A stretch of DNA of 64,000 nt, from positions 124,001-188,000 of the forward strand of contig NZ_LQPE01000172.1 of NCBI RefSeq assembly GCF_002101735.1, in the 5' to 3' direction. The stretch's first letter is position 1. Every line of letters starts with the position of its first letter. The notes beneath the pieces were generated by a model. The model ran no database searches. It was not told where the DNA came from and saw nothing but the letters and a program-made list of their open reading frames with translations. The DNA comes from Mycobacterium kyorinense. Its GTDB lineage: Bacteria > Actinomycetota > Actinomycetes > Mycobacteriales > Mycobacteriaceae. Below are positions 42,513 through 54,416 of the stretch, in pieces. Position numbers and translations under genes: made by a program.

Positions 42513-43922
42513 TCAGTACTCGATGTAGCGGACCACGTAGGGCGTCATGCCGCTGGTGCGAACCGGCGCGACCCGGACCTTCAAACCGACATCCGGCGCT
42601 TCGAGCATCTGGCCGTCGCCGAGGTAGATCGTGACGTGCTGGCTGCCGCCCGGCCCGTAGAAGATGACGTCACCGCGGCGCATCTGCGACGACGGGATCT
42701 TGCGGCCGAGGTTGTACTGCGAGCCCGAGTAGTGCGGCAATTTGATGCCCACGCCGGCGAACGAATAGAGCACCAGGCCCGAGCAGTCGAAGCCGACGGT
42801 GTCGGACCCGGAGCCGATTCCGCGGCTCGGTCCCGCCGCGTTACCGCCACCCCAGGAGTACGGCACACCCAACTGCGACAGGCCGCGGCGGATCACGTAT
42901 TCGGAGGCCTGCCGTCCGTAGACGCGCGGGATTCGGCCGTTGGTGATCCCGGTGTCGTCGGGCTTTAGGATGCCCATCTGCTGGAGGAATTTCTTCCCCA
43001 TGTTGGCGGTGACCTGCGACGACGTCGCCGAAATGCCCAGGATCGTGTTGATGACGGCGATCGGGTCGCCCGGAACGTTGGCGCTGGGCACCATCGGCAA
43101 GGTGGGGTCCCACTCGCCGTCCCACTGCCCGGGGTTGTGGGCCCGCGGCGATCCCGCCGCCGGGGCGCCCGGGTCCCATCGGTCCCCGGGGGAAGACGCC
43201 GCCCGCGGGCCGGTGCCGGTTCCGCCCCCCGGCGCCGACCAACTGCGGGCGGCGTCAAGTCTGGCCCGGGCCGCGTCGCGCTCGGCGCCCAGGCGGTTGA
43301 CTTCTTGCTGCTGTGCGGCGAACGTGCGGTGCGCGTTGGTGAGCGCTGCCACCGCCGCGTCCTGGCTGGACTGCGCGTCGGCGGCGGCCTTGTCGGCTTT
43401 CTGCTTGGCCAACCGCGCCGCCGACTCCTTGTTCACCTGCTCGGTACGGGCCCGCTGCAGGTTCTCCATCACTCGCTGGGAACTGGCGGACAGGGTCTTG
43501 CCCGCCGTGGCGGTGGCAATGATGTCGTCTGGGCCGGCGGCGGTCAGGTAGCTGTCCGACGGGCCGTTGACGTAGGTGGCCGCGGCGAACCTGTCGAAAC
43601 GCTGCTGCGCCGCGGCGATCGCCGCGTTGGCCTCCTTGACTCCCTGCTGGCTGGCTTCGACGTCGTGTTGGGCGGCGGCGGCGTTGTCACGCGCGGTTTC
43701 CACGTCGACCAGCGCCTTGTTGACGCTTTCCTGTTCGGCTTTGATTGCGGCGCTGAGGTCTTGCAGGCGCTGGTTGGCCTTGGCGACGTCGGCGATCAGC
43801 GCGCCCAGCGTGTCCGGTCCCGCGCCCGGATCCGCCGTCGCCAGCCCCGGCGTGCACAACACCGTGAGCGCACAGAGGCTGGCGGCCAAGCGAGAAAGCG
43901 AGCCGCGGCGGAAGCGTCTCAT
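42513..43922 (-). CDS. ripA: NlpC/P60 peptidoglycan endopeptidase RipA
   Basis: A 469-residue secreted hydrolase that splits septal peptidoglycan during daughter-cell separation, with RpfB and PBP1 as partners in M. tuberculosis. Signal peptide about 1-31 (ALTVLCTPGLATAD), a long coiled coil to about 240 (ADVAKANQRLQDLSAAIKAE), a Pro/Gly linker, and the C-terminal NlpC/P60 domain with Cys in GFDCSGLVLYSF and His in GSQHVTIYLG. The ATG at 43922 has GGAG 5 bases upstream. Corresponds to Rv1477. Confidence 0.96.
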   Translation of the reverse strand: MRRFRRGSLSRLAASLCALTVLCTPGLATADPGAGPDTLGALIADVAKANQRLQDLSAAIKAEQESVNKALVDVETARDNAAAAQHDVEASQQGVKEANAAIAAAQQRFDRFAAATYVNGPSDSYLTAAGPDDIIATATAGKTLSASSQRVMENLQRARTEQVNKESAARLAKQKADKAAADAQSSQDAAVAALTNAHRTFAAQQQEVNRLGAERDAARARLDAARSWSAPGGGTGTGPRAASSPGDRWDPGAPAAGSPRAHNPGQWDGEWDPTLPMVPSANVPGDPIAVINTILGISATSSQVTANMGKKFLQQMGILKPDDTGITNGRIPRVYGRQASEYVIRRGLSQLGVPYSWGGGNAAGPSRGIGSGSDTVGFDCSGLVLYSFAGVGIKLPHYSGSQYNLGRKIPSSQMRRGDVIFYGPGGSQHVTIYLGDGQMLEAPDVGLKVRVAPVRTSGMTPYVVRYIEY

Positions 43923-44047
43923 TAGTCTCCTATGGCTCAACGCGGGACGGTCGGCGTCGGCCCCAGATGGCACTGGAAGCGCGGTTAGAACGGAAGCATC
44001 ACTTGCACCGTAAGTCACAGGAGTCTCTATTGAAACTTTAGTAACAA

Positions 44048-44090
44048 ATTACAGGTCTGTAATTGAAATGATTGTGACCCAATGGTGACC
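44048..44090. promoter_or_regulatory. Regulatory elements upstream of ripA
   Basis: An 18-bp palindrome, AATTACAGGTCTGTAATT (44047-44064), and a direct repeat GTGACC-CAATG-GTGACC (44074-44090) with 11-base period lie in the 223-base gap between ripA and the divergently unrelated upstream gene. MtrA is known to control ripA and prefers tandem GTCAC-type repeats; on the minus strand the repeat reads GGTCAC twice. Assignment to MtrA is inference. Confidence 0.5.
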
Positions 44091-44145
44091 TGAGGAGTTT
44101 GCTGTCAGAAGCCCTTGGCAACGCTCCTGATGTGCGTATAGCGAG

Positions 44146-44727
44146 CTAGCTGCTCTGTTCGGCGTTCTGGGCCGGTGTCTCGGTGTCTTCGGCTTGCGTT
44201 GCTGCGCGCCGGGCCCGCAGTTGCAGGACCCGGGTGCCGACAGCGGCCGCCGCCACCACGATCAACAGCACGATTGTGAAGGCCGTCCAGGGAAACTGCG
44301 GGGTGTTGAGCTGATGCAGGAAATTCTCCGCGGAGACCACCGGGTTGCCGGTCTTGGCGTTGTCTTCACCGATCTCCAGCGTGGACCGCGGAAAGTGTGT
44401 GCTGTACGAGCCGACGTGCGACGGGCTGAGCACCAGCACCGTGGCGTCGGGATGGTCGGACCCCACGACGGTGGCGACGTCGCGCAGTGGGGGGTCGTTG
44501 GGCGGGTTGTGGTCGAGCACGACGATCTTGAGGTCGATGCCGTCGGCGCGGGCCTGGTTGACCACCTGCAGCAGCCCCGGCGCGACATCCGGTGGCGCGC
44601 TGACCCCTTCGAAGTCGACCTGCGCCCGGACCAGTGCCAGACACTGATCGGGAGGGGTGGACGGGTCGAGGCCGACGGTGCCGCAGATCTCGCCCGGGAT
44701 GTACAGCGGCGCGTGCGGGGTGGTCAC
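44146..44727 (-). CDS. Rv1476-like membrane protein
   Basis: A 193-residue protein (Rv1476 counterpart) with an N-terminal soluble domain of about 135 residues (PDATVLVLSPSHVGSYSTHF) and one C-terminal membrane helix at about 147-167 followed by a short charged tail. No signal peptide, so the soluble part probably faces outward only if inserted as a type with internal signal; topology is uncertain. GTG start at 44727. It lies upstream of ripA on the same strand, but 223 bases away. Function unknown. Confidence 0.85.
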   Translation of the reverse strand: MTTPHAPLYIPGEICGTVGLDPSTPPDQCLALVRAQVDFEGVSAPPDVAPGLLQVVNQARADGIDLKIVVLDHNPPNDPPLRDVATVVGSDHPDATVLVLSPSHVGSYSTHFPRSTLEIGEDNAKTGNPVVSAENFLHQLNTPQFPWTAFTIVLLIVVAAAAVGTRVLQLRARRAATQAEDTETPAQNAEQSS

Positions 44728-44814
44728 GGATCAAGACCGTACCGCCTTTGCTGATCGCCTGACAGCGCGGTGGCGACCGGACAAGACTGAGGCGCATGGG
44801 TGGGCGTCAGAATG

Positions 44815-44830
44815 CAGGACAAGCGTACTG
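44815..44830. promoter_or_regulatory. AcnR operator upstream of acn
   Basis: CAGGACAAGCGTACTG fits the Corynebacterium AcnR consensus CAGNAC-NNNC-GTACTG at every defined base. It lies 64 bases before the acn GTG and partly overlaps the likely promoter (TACTGT... at 44826). The regulator gene follows acn. Confidence 0.85.
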
Positions 44831-44894
44831 TTAAAGTGGCACCGACCGCCGGCACAGCCCGTCGCCGCCAAGGAACTAAATCTCGGGAGTTGAT

Positions 44895-47705
<2,811 letters not shown>

Positions 47706-47712
47706 GGCGCGT

Positions 47713-48276
47713 GTGCCGAAGGTCAGCCAGGACCATCTGGCGGCCCGGCGCCGTCAGATCCTCGACGGCGCCCGCCGCTGCTTCGCCGAGTACGGCTATG
47801 ACAAGGCGACGGTGCGACGGCTCGAACAGGCCATCGGGTTGTCACGCGGTGCGATCTTTCACCACTTCCGCGACAAGGACACGCTGTTCTTCGAGCTGGC
47901 CCGCGAGGATGCCGAGCGGATGGCGGCTGTCGCGTCGCGGGAGGGCCTGATCCAGGTGATGCGCGACCTGCTCGCCGCACCCGACCAGTTCGATTGGCTT
48001 GTCACACGTTTGGAGATCGCCCGCAAGCTGCGGAACGACCCCGCGTTCAGCCGCGGCTGGACCGAGCGCTCGGCGGAGCTGGCGGCGGCGACGACGGATC
48101 GGCTACGCCGGCAAAAGCAGGCGGGGCGGCTGCGCGACGACGTGCCCAGCGACGTGCTGCAGTGCTACCTGGACCTGGTACTCGACGGGCTGGTGGCGCG
48201 GCTGGCGTCCGGCGAAGACCCGCAACGCCTTACGGCCGTGCTGGATCTCGTCGAAGGTTCGGTGCGCCAGGGCTAG
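47713..48276 (+). CDS. acnR: TetR-family aconitase repressor AcnR
   Basis: A 187-residue TetR regulator (Rv1474c counterpart). HTH at about residues 11-57: RRRQILDGARRCFAEYGYDK, VRRLEQAIGLSRGAIFHHFR. In corynebacteria AcnR represses acn and releases on citrate-Mg binding. The conserved operon order acn-acnR and the matching operator at 44815-44830 support the same role here. It starts 7 bases after acn with a GTG. Confidence 0.92.
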   Translation: MPKVSQDHLAARRRQILDGARRCFAEYGYDKATVRRLEQAIGLSRGAIFHHFRDKDTLFFELAREDAERMAAVASREGLIQVMRDLLAAPDQFDWLVTRLEIARKLRNDPAFSRGWTERSAELAAATTDRLRRQKQAGRLRDDVPSDVLQCYLDLVLDGLVARLASGEDPQRLTAVLDLVEGSVRQG

Positions 48277-48286
48277 CCCTCCCGGC

Positions 48287-48346
48287 GCGAGCGTGCGCAA
48301 AATGCCGTCAAAACCGCCTGTTTCACGTGCATACGCGCACGCTCGC
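48287..48346. terminator. Long-loop perfect hairpin after acnR
   Basis: GCGAGCGTGCGC (48287-48298) is the exact reverse complement of GCGCACGCTCGC (48335-48346), with a 36-base loop. It sits between the convergent acnR and small HTH genes. It resembles interspersed mycobacterial intergenic palindromes and may end transcription from both sides. Confidence 0.6.
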
Positions 48347-48349
48347 GGG

Positions 48350-48544
48350 CTAGCGCGCCGAGCGGGTTCGGTGGTTGGGACCACCTCGGCTGCGCATCGA
48401 CGTTCCCGACTCGCGAAGCATGCTGTGGATCGACCCGTACGATCTGCCGGTGGACGCCACCAGCTTACGGATGCTGGCTCCGCCCTCGTAGGCGTGACGC
48501 AACTCGGCCAACAGCTGTTCGCGCGGTTTCTTCGATTTCCTCAT
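48350..48544 (-). CDS. Small HTH protein (Rv1473A-like)
   Basis: A 64-residue basic protein with one helix-turn-helix (LRHAYEGGASIRKLVASTGR, then SYGSIHSMLRESG), like resolvase-type or Mor-like HTH motifs, and a basic tail. It corresponds by position to Rv1473A. The ATG has GGGGAGG about 6 bases upstream. It lies 91 bases downstream of the ABC-F gene start region's end on the same strand and may act as a regulator of its neighbours; no target is evident. Confidence 0.8.
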   Translation of the reverse strand: MRKSKKPREQLLAELRHAYEGGASIRKLVASTGRSYGSIHSMLRESGTSMRSRGGPNHRTRSAR

Positions 48545-48635
48545 CGGCGCCTCCCCGCTTCATTGGGAACCGAACCCCTCCTGGCTAAGCGTAGGAAGCG
48601 ACCGTCGGCGTCGGACCGATTTCACGAAATCGCTG

Positions 48636-50264
<1,629 letters not shown>

Positions 50265-50338
50265 GGTCACTCTCCTTGCTAACTTGTCCGGCTCCTCCTC
50301 ATCGCGCTCCGCGCTCTGCATCGTCGCCGGACGGCTTG

Positions 50339-51151
50339 TTACGGCTTGTCGTCGGTGAACACCGCCGGGCGTTTCTCTGCGCGCGCGGCGACCGCTTCCT
50401 CGAAGTTGGCGGTGAGCAGACGAACAAAAAGCTGTCCCAGGCCTTCGGCCTGCATGTGCCCTTCCAGGCTAGCGGCGTCCAGTCCAGTCCATAGTGTGCG
50501 TTTGGTCAACTCGATTCCGGGCCGGGAGAACGCGGCGATCCGCTCGGCCATCGCGTAACAGGTGTCCAGCAGCTGGTCGTCGGCAACGTGGCGGGAGACC
50601 AGGCCGATCCGTTCGGCTTCCTCGGCGTCGACGTCGCGGCCGGTGAGCATCAGCTCGAAGGCCCGCGACGTGCCGATCGCGCGCGGCAGCAGATAGCTCA
50701 GCCCGAGTTCGCTGGCCGTCAGCCCGTTGTTGATGCCCGCCGCCCGAAAATAGGCGCCGGATGAGGCGATCCGGATGTCACACGCCAGCGCCAGGCACAG
50801 GCCCCCGCCGATTGCCGCGCCGTTGACCGCGGCGATCACCGGCTGGTGCAGCCGCCGCAGCGCGAGGATGACGTCGTCGAGAATCTCCATCGAGCGCAGG
50901 GCGTACGTCGGCCGGGTCAGCCCCTGGACGTGCGGCACCTCGCCCGCCGACTTGTGGTCGGCACCGGACGAGAATCCACGGCCCGCGCCGGTCAGCACGA
51001 CCACCCGCACCGAGTTGTCGTAGGTGATCTTTTCCAGCGCCGCCTTGAGCGGAACCATGACGTCGAACGCCATGGAGTTCATCCGCTCGGGCCGGTTGAG
51101 GGTGATCAGCGCGACAGCCGGTCGCGGATGTTCAACGAGTACGTAGCTCAC
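50339..51151 (-). CDS. echA12: Enoyl-CoA hydratase/isomerase family protein (EchA12-like)
   Basis: A 270-residue crotonase-fold protein (Rv1472 counterpart). Oxyanion-hole segments GAGRGFSSGADHKSAG and AVNGAAIGGGLCLALACDIR are present, with RPERMNSMAF before them. It would hydrate 2-enoyl-CoA or act on a related acyl-CoA. The GTG at 51151 lies 6 bases after TACCTT (51163-51158), a leaderless promoter; an ATG at 51175 would lie upstream of that box. Confidence 0.88.
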   Translation of the reverse strand: MSYVLVEHPRPAVALITLNRPERMNSMAFDVMVPLKAALEKITYDNSVRVVVLTGAGRGFSSGADHKSAGEVPHVQGLTRPTYALRSMEILDDVILALRRLHQPVIAAVNGAAIGGGLCLALACDIRIASSGAYFRAAGINNGLTASELGLSYLLPRAIGTSRAFELMLTGRDVDAEEAERIGLVSRHVADDQLLDTCYAMAERIAAFSRPGIELTKRTLWTGLDAASLEGHMQAEGLGQLFVRLLTANFEEAVAARAEKRPAVFTDDKP

Positions 51152-51222
51152 CCGCTGAAGGTAGCGCTGGGCCATCTGGCGGCGACCCGCGGCGCCCGGC
51201 TTCGCCGCGCTTGCGATCGCCG

Positions 51223-51588
51223 CTAGCTCTGGCCGTCGCCCTCCTGAGCGGCGATCGCGGCGTCGATGTCGAAGTCCTTCACCTTTTGCACCAGTTCTTC
51301 CAGTGCGGCCGGCGGCAGCGCGCCCGGCTGGTTGAACACCAGCTTGCCCTTCTTGAAGGCCATCAGTGTGGGGATGGACCGGATGTCGGCGGCCGCGGCG
51401 AGCTGCTGCTCGGCCTCGGTGTCGACCTTGGCGAAGACGACGTCGGGGTGTTTCTCCGACGACGCCGCGAACGTCGGCGCAAACGCCCGGCACGGTCCGC
51501 ACCACGACGCCCAGAAGTCGACAAGAACGATGTCGTTGCCGTTGATGGTGTCGTTGAACTGCTCAGCAGTGAGGTCTCGGGTAGTCAC
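51223..51588 (-). CDS. Thioredoxin
   Basis: A 121-residue thioredoxin (Rv1471, named trxB1 in M. tuberculosis) with the active site WCGPC (Cys30, Cys33), the cis-proline region SIPTLMAFKKG, and a slightly longer acidic C-terminus. It reduces protein disulfides in the cytoplasm. No signal peptide. GTG start at 51588. It is 71 bases upstream of echA12 on the same strand. Confidence 0.95.
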   Translation of the reverse strand: MTTRDLTAEQFNDTINGNDIVLVDFWASWCGPCRAFAPTFAASSEKHPDVVFAKVDTEAEQQLAAAADIRSIPTLMAFKKGKLVFNQPGALPPAALEELVQKVKDFDIDAAIAAQEGDGQS

Positions 51589-51628
51589 CCTCTGCCCAAC
51601 GTCGGGGGCCGCCGCGATGTTCCGAGCG

Positions 51629-52441
51629 TCAGGTCAGGTAGTCGTAGTCGCCGCGGACCCAGGCGGCGTGCCGGGCCGCCGAGCGCCGGACTGCGGCCTG
51701 GCCGTCGCTGTCGATGGAGTTGGTGAACAGGCCGTAGATGCGGTCGAACCGCAGCTCCGCCAGCGTGTCGGCGATTCGCAGCACCACCGCCGCGGACAGC
51801 GGCAGCCGGTTGGGGTAGCTGCGCAGGAAGCCGACCGTGCGCCGATCGGGATTGGGGAAAACGGTGTCACCGACCAGCAGCACGCCGCGGCCGTCGGCGC
51901 CGTCGCTCCAGCAGGCGACCGCGCTGCCGGGAAAATGCCCGCCGACGCGGACCACCGACAGCGAGGGCGTCAGCTCCAAGGTGTCCGACCACTGCTGGAT
52001 CACCGGGTCGCGGCGCATCACCCAGTCGGCGTCGGCGGCGTTGACGTACACCGGCACACCGCCGAGCCGATGACTCCACTCCACTTGCGCGCCGTACATG
52101 TGCGGATGGCTGGCAACGATCCCGACGACCGGGCCGCGTTCGCTCACCGCCGCGATCGCGGCGTCGTCGAGAAAGCCCGACGGATCCCACAACACGTTGC
52201 CGCCGTTGGTGCACACCAGCTTTCCCACTTGCCCGATGCCCAACGCCGGCGAGCTGCCGACACCGATAAGACCGTCCTCGACCACGGTGACCTCGGAGCG
52301 CATGCCCTCGGCGGCCAGCTCCTCCAGTGTCGCCCACTGCTGACCCTCGGCGGGAACCCACTGCCGCTCGTCGGCGCAGATCGCGCAAACCGCCGACGCG
52401 GTCGCATGCTCCACGCCGCACGTTCTGCACAGCCAGAACAT
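51629..52441 (-). CDS. Zinc-ribbon plus metallo-beta-lactamase-fold protein
   Basis: A 270-residue protein with an N-terminal CxxC...CxxC ribbon (Cys5, Cys8, Cys19, Cys22: CRTCGVEHATASAVCAIC) fused to an MBL-fold domain. The metal loop, normally HxHxDH, reads SHPHMYGAQVEW, so two ligands are missing, while GGHFPGSAV and VGDTVFPNPDRR keep later ligand positions (His, Asp). It may bind one metal or have altered activity. The ATG follows TAGAGT (52453-52448) by 6 bases, a leaderless promoter. Confidence 0.82.
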   Translation of the reverse strand: MFWLCRTCGVEHATASAVCAICADERQWVPAEGQQWATLEELAAEGMRSEVTVVEDGLIGVGSSPALGIGQVGKLVCTNGGNVLWDPSGFLDDAAIAAVSERGPVVGIVASHPHMYGAQVEWSHRLGGVPVYVNAADADWVMRRDPVIQQWSDTLELTPSLSVVRVGGHFPGSAVACWSDGADGRGVLLVGDTVFPNPDRRTVGFLRSYPNRLPLSAAVVLRIADTLAELRFDRIYGLFTNSIDSDGQAAVRRSAARHAAWVRGDYDYLT

Positions 52442-52493
52442 GGCACAACTCTATTCGCGGCCCGGTTCACCGCTGATTGTGGGATTCTTGGCT

Positions 52494-53234
52494 GTGATCC
52501 CGCACAACCGTCGACCGGCTCGGCTCACGCTCGGCGTGGTGGCCACAGCGACCGTCTTGGCGGTCGCCGCATGCGGCGGCTCCGATCATGGAACCGCAGG
52601 CAAACCCGGCACCTCGACCAGCGCGACGACAAGTGCGACGAGTTCCGCATCCAAGCCGCCGCCCTCCGTCGGTCACGACCACGTGGAAGGCATGGTCCGC
52701 TCCGTATCGGCCGACACGATCGAGCTCACGCAGCGTGATCGGAGCGCGGCGACGGTCGACTTCACACCGACGACGATCATCACCGAGCTGGGTCCGGCCC
52801 AGCTGACCGACGTCACCCCGGGCAGCTGCGTCGACGCCGAGCCCACCGCACAGACCGGTCCCCCGCTCCCCGCGCAGTCGGTCGTCGTCAGCCCGTCCGA
52901 AGGCGGCAATTGCCCACCACCGCCGGGCGAGCCGCCCGCCGGTGTCTCCGGGACGGTCACATCGGTTACGGGCAATACCATCGGCGTCGACAGCACCGAC
53001 GCCGCCGGCAAAACCACGCACACCGATGTGGCTGTCAGTGACTCGACCACGTACCAAAAGCATGCCGTCACCAATGCGCAAGGGATCCAGAACGGTAAGT
53101 GTCTGGCGGCGCAGGGCACGAAGGACGGCGGCGTGCTGCACGCGGACAGCATCGACCTCGAACCGTGCCCGGCGATGGGCCAACCGCACCACCACTTCCA
53201 CATCCCCCGCCTGCCGCACGTGCATCACCACTAG
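52494..53234 (+). CDS. Secreted lipoprotein with DUF5666-like domain
   Basis: A 246-residue exported lipoprotein. Signal peptide residues 1-26 with lipobox LAVAAC (lipidated Cys27), then a Ser/Thr-rich linker, then a beta-rich region of two DUF5666-type repeats (GMVRSVSADTIELTQRDRSA and GTVTSVTGNTIGVDSTDAAG). The C-terminus is His-rich (HHHFHIPRLPHVHHH), suggesting metal binding. I chose the GTG at 52494, since the ATG at 52440 overlaps the start of the divergent MBL gene. Confidence 0.78.
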   Translation: MIPHNRRPARLTLGVVATATVLAVAACGGSDHGTAGKPGTSTSATTSATSSASKPPPSVGHDHVEGMVRSVSADTIELTQRDRSAATVDFTPTTIITELGPAQLTDVTPGSCVDAEPTAQTGPPLPAQSVVVSPSEGGNCPPPPGEPPAGVSGTVTSVTGNTIGVDSTDAAGKTTHTDVAVSDSTTYQKHAVTNAQGIQNGKCLAAQGTKDGGVLHADSIDLEPCPAMGQPHHHFHIPRLPHVHHH

Positions 53235-53270
53235 CGCCGGGTCTGCTCGCGAGCCGGAAGCCAGGGGGCG

Positions 53271-54416
53271 TCAATACGACCGCGGCAGCCCGAGGCTGTG
53301 CTGGGCGATGTGGTTGAGGATCATTTCGCGGGTGATGGGCACCGTCTTGAACAGGCGGACGAATTCGTACATGTTGGCCAGCGCGACCTCGCGGGTGAAG
53401 CCGCTGCCACCGTGCACCTCGATGGCCTGGTCGACGCAGCGGATCGCCGCGTCGGCGGCCAGGAACTTGGCCATGTTGCTGGCCTCCCCCGCGTCGGTTC
53501 CGGTGTCGTAGCTCTCGGCGGCGTGCCGGGTCATCAGCCGGGCCGACTCCAGCGCAATCTTGGCTTCGGCCAACGGATGTGCGACGCCCTGATGCGCGCC
53601 GATGGGCACCTGCCACACCCGGCGTTCGCGGGCGTAGGTGACCGCCTTGTCCAGCGCGTAGCGGCTGACGCCGTTGCAGATCGCGGCGATGATCACCCGT
53701 TCGGGGTTCATGCCGTCGAATGCGACGCGCAACCCGTTGCCCTCGCCGCCGACGAGCCGGTCCGCCGGAACCGCCACATTGTCGAAGAACACCGTGAACG
53801 ACTTGTCGGTGATCTCGAAAGTCATTGGGATGCGGTGCATGTCGATGCCCGGCGTGTCGCGGTCGACCAGGAACAGCGACAGCTGTGCGCGACCACGCGC
53901 GTCGGTGCCGGTGCGGGTGACCACCAACAGAGCGTCGGCTTGGTCGGCGGCGGTGATGAAGGTCTTCTGTCCGGTGATGTAGTACTTGTCGCCGTCGCGG
54001 CGCGCGGTGGTGGCGAGCTGATGCGAGTTGGAGCCCGCGTCGGGCTCGGTGATCGCGAACGCGACCTTGAGGGTTCCGGCGGCCATCGGCGCCAGCCACG
54101 CTCGCTTCTGTTCGTCGGTGGCATGCCGGGCCAACAGACTGCCGACGATGCCCGGCGAGATCATCAGCATGATCTGCGGACAGCCCGCAGCGGCGGCCTC
54201 TTCCGCGACGATGTTCATGGCGGACAGCCCCATTCCGCCGCCGCCGTACTCCTCGGGCAGGTTCACGCCGACGAACCCGCCGGCGGCCAGCGCAACCCAC
54301 AGCTCGGTGGGGTGCTGCAGGGTTTCGCTGCAGTGGGTGAAGTAGTCGTTGCCGAAGCCGGCGACGATGCCATGAACCGACGCGCGTAACTCGGCTTCCT
54401 CGAAGGCGTTGAGCAT
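53271..54416 (-). CDS. Acyl-CoA dehydrogenase
   Basis: A 381-residue flavoprotein. Features are the substrate/FAD segments AFAITEPDAGSNSHQLAT and YYITGQKTFITAADQADALL, and the C-terminal QAIEVHGGSGFTREVALANM. It would oxidise an acyl-CoA to the 2-enoyl-CoA with an electron-transfer flavoprotein. The usual catalytic Glu position near the C-terminus is in the REVALANMYEF region. Its ATG overlaps the stop of the carotenoid oxygenase gene (TGATG), so the two act together, perhaps on a terpenoid or apocarotenoid acid. Confidence 0.9.
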   Translation of the reverse strand: MLNAFEEAELRASVHGIVAGFGNDYFTHCSETLQHPTELWVALAAGGFVGVNLPEEYGGGGMGLSAMNIVAEEAAAAGCPQIMLMISPGIVGSLLARHATDEQKRAWLAPMAAGTLKVAFAITEPDAGSNSHQLATTARRDGDKYYITGQKTFITAADQADALLVVTRTGTDARGRAQLSLFLVDRDTPGIDMHRIPMTFEITDKSFTVFFDNVAVPADRLVGGEGNGLRVAFDGMNPERVIIAAICNGVSRYALDKAVTYARERRVWQVPIGAHQGVAHPLAEAKIALESARLMTRHAAESYDTGTDAGEASNMAKFLAADAAIRCVDQAIEVHGGSGFTREVALANMYEFVRLFKTVPITREMILNHIAQHSLGLPRSY

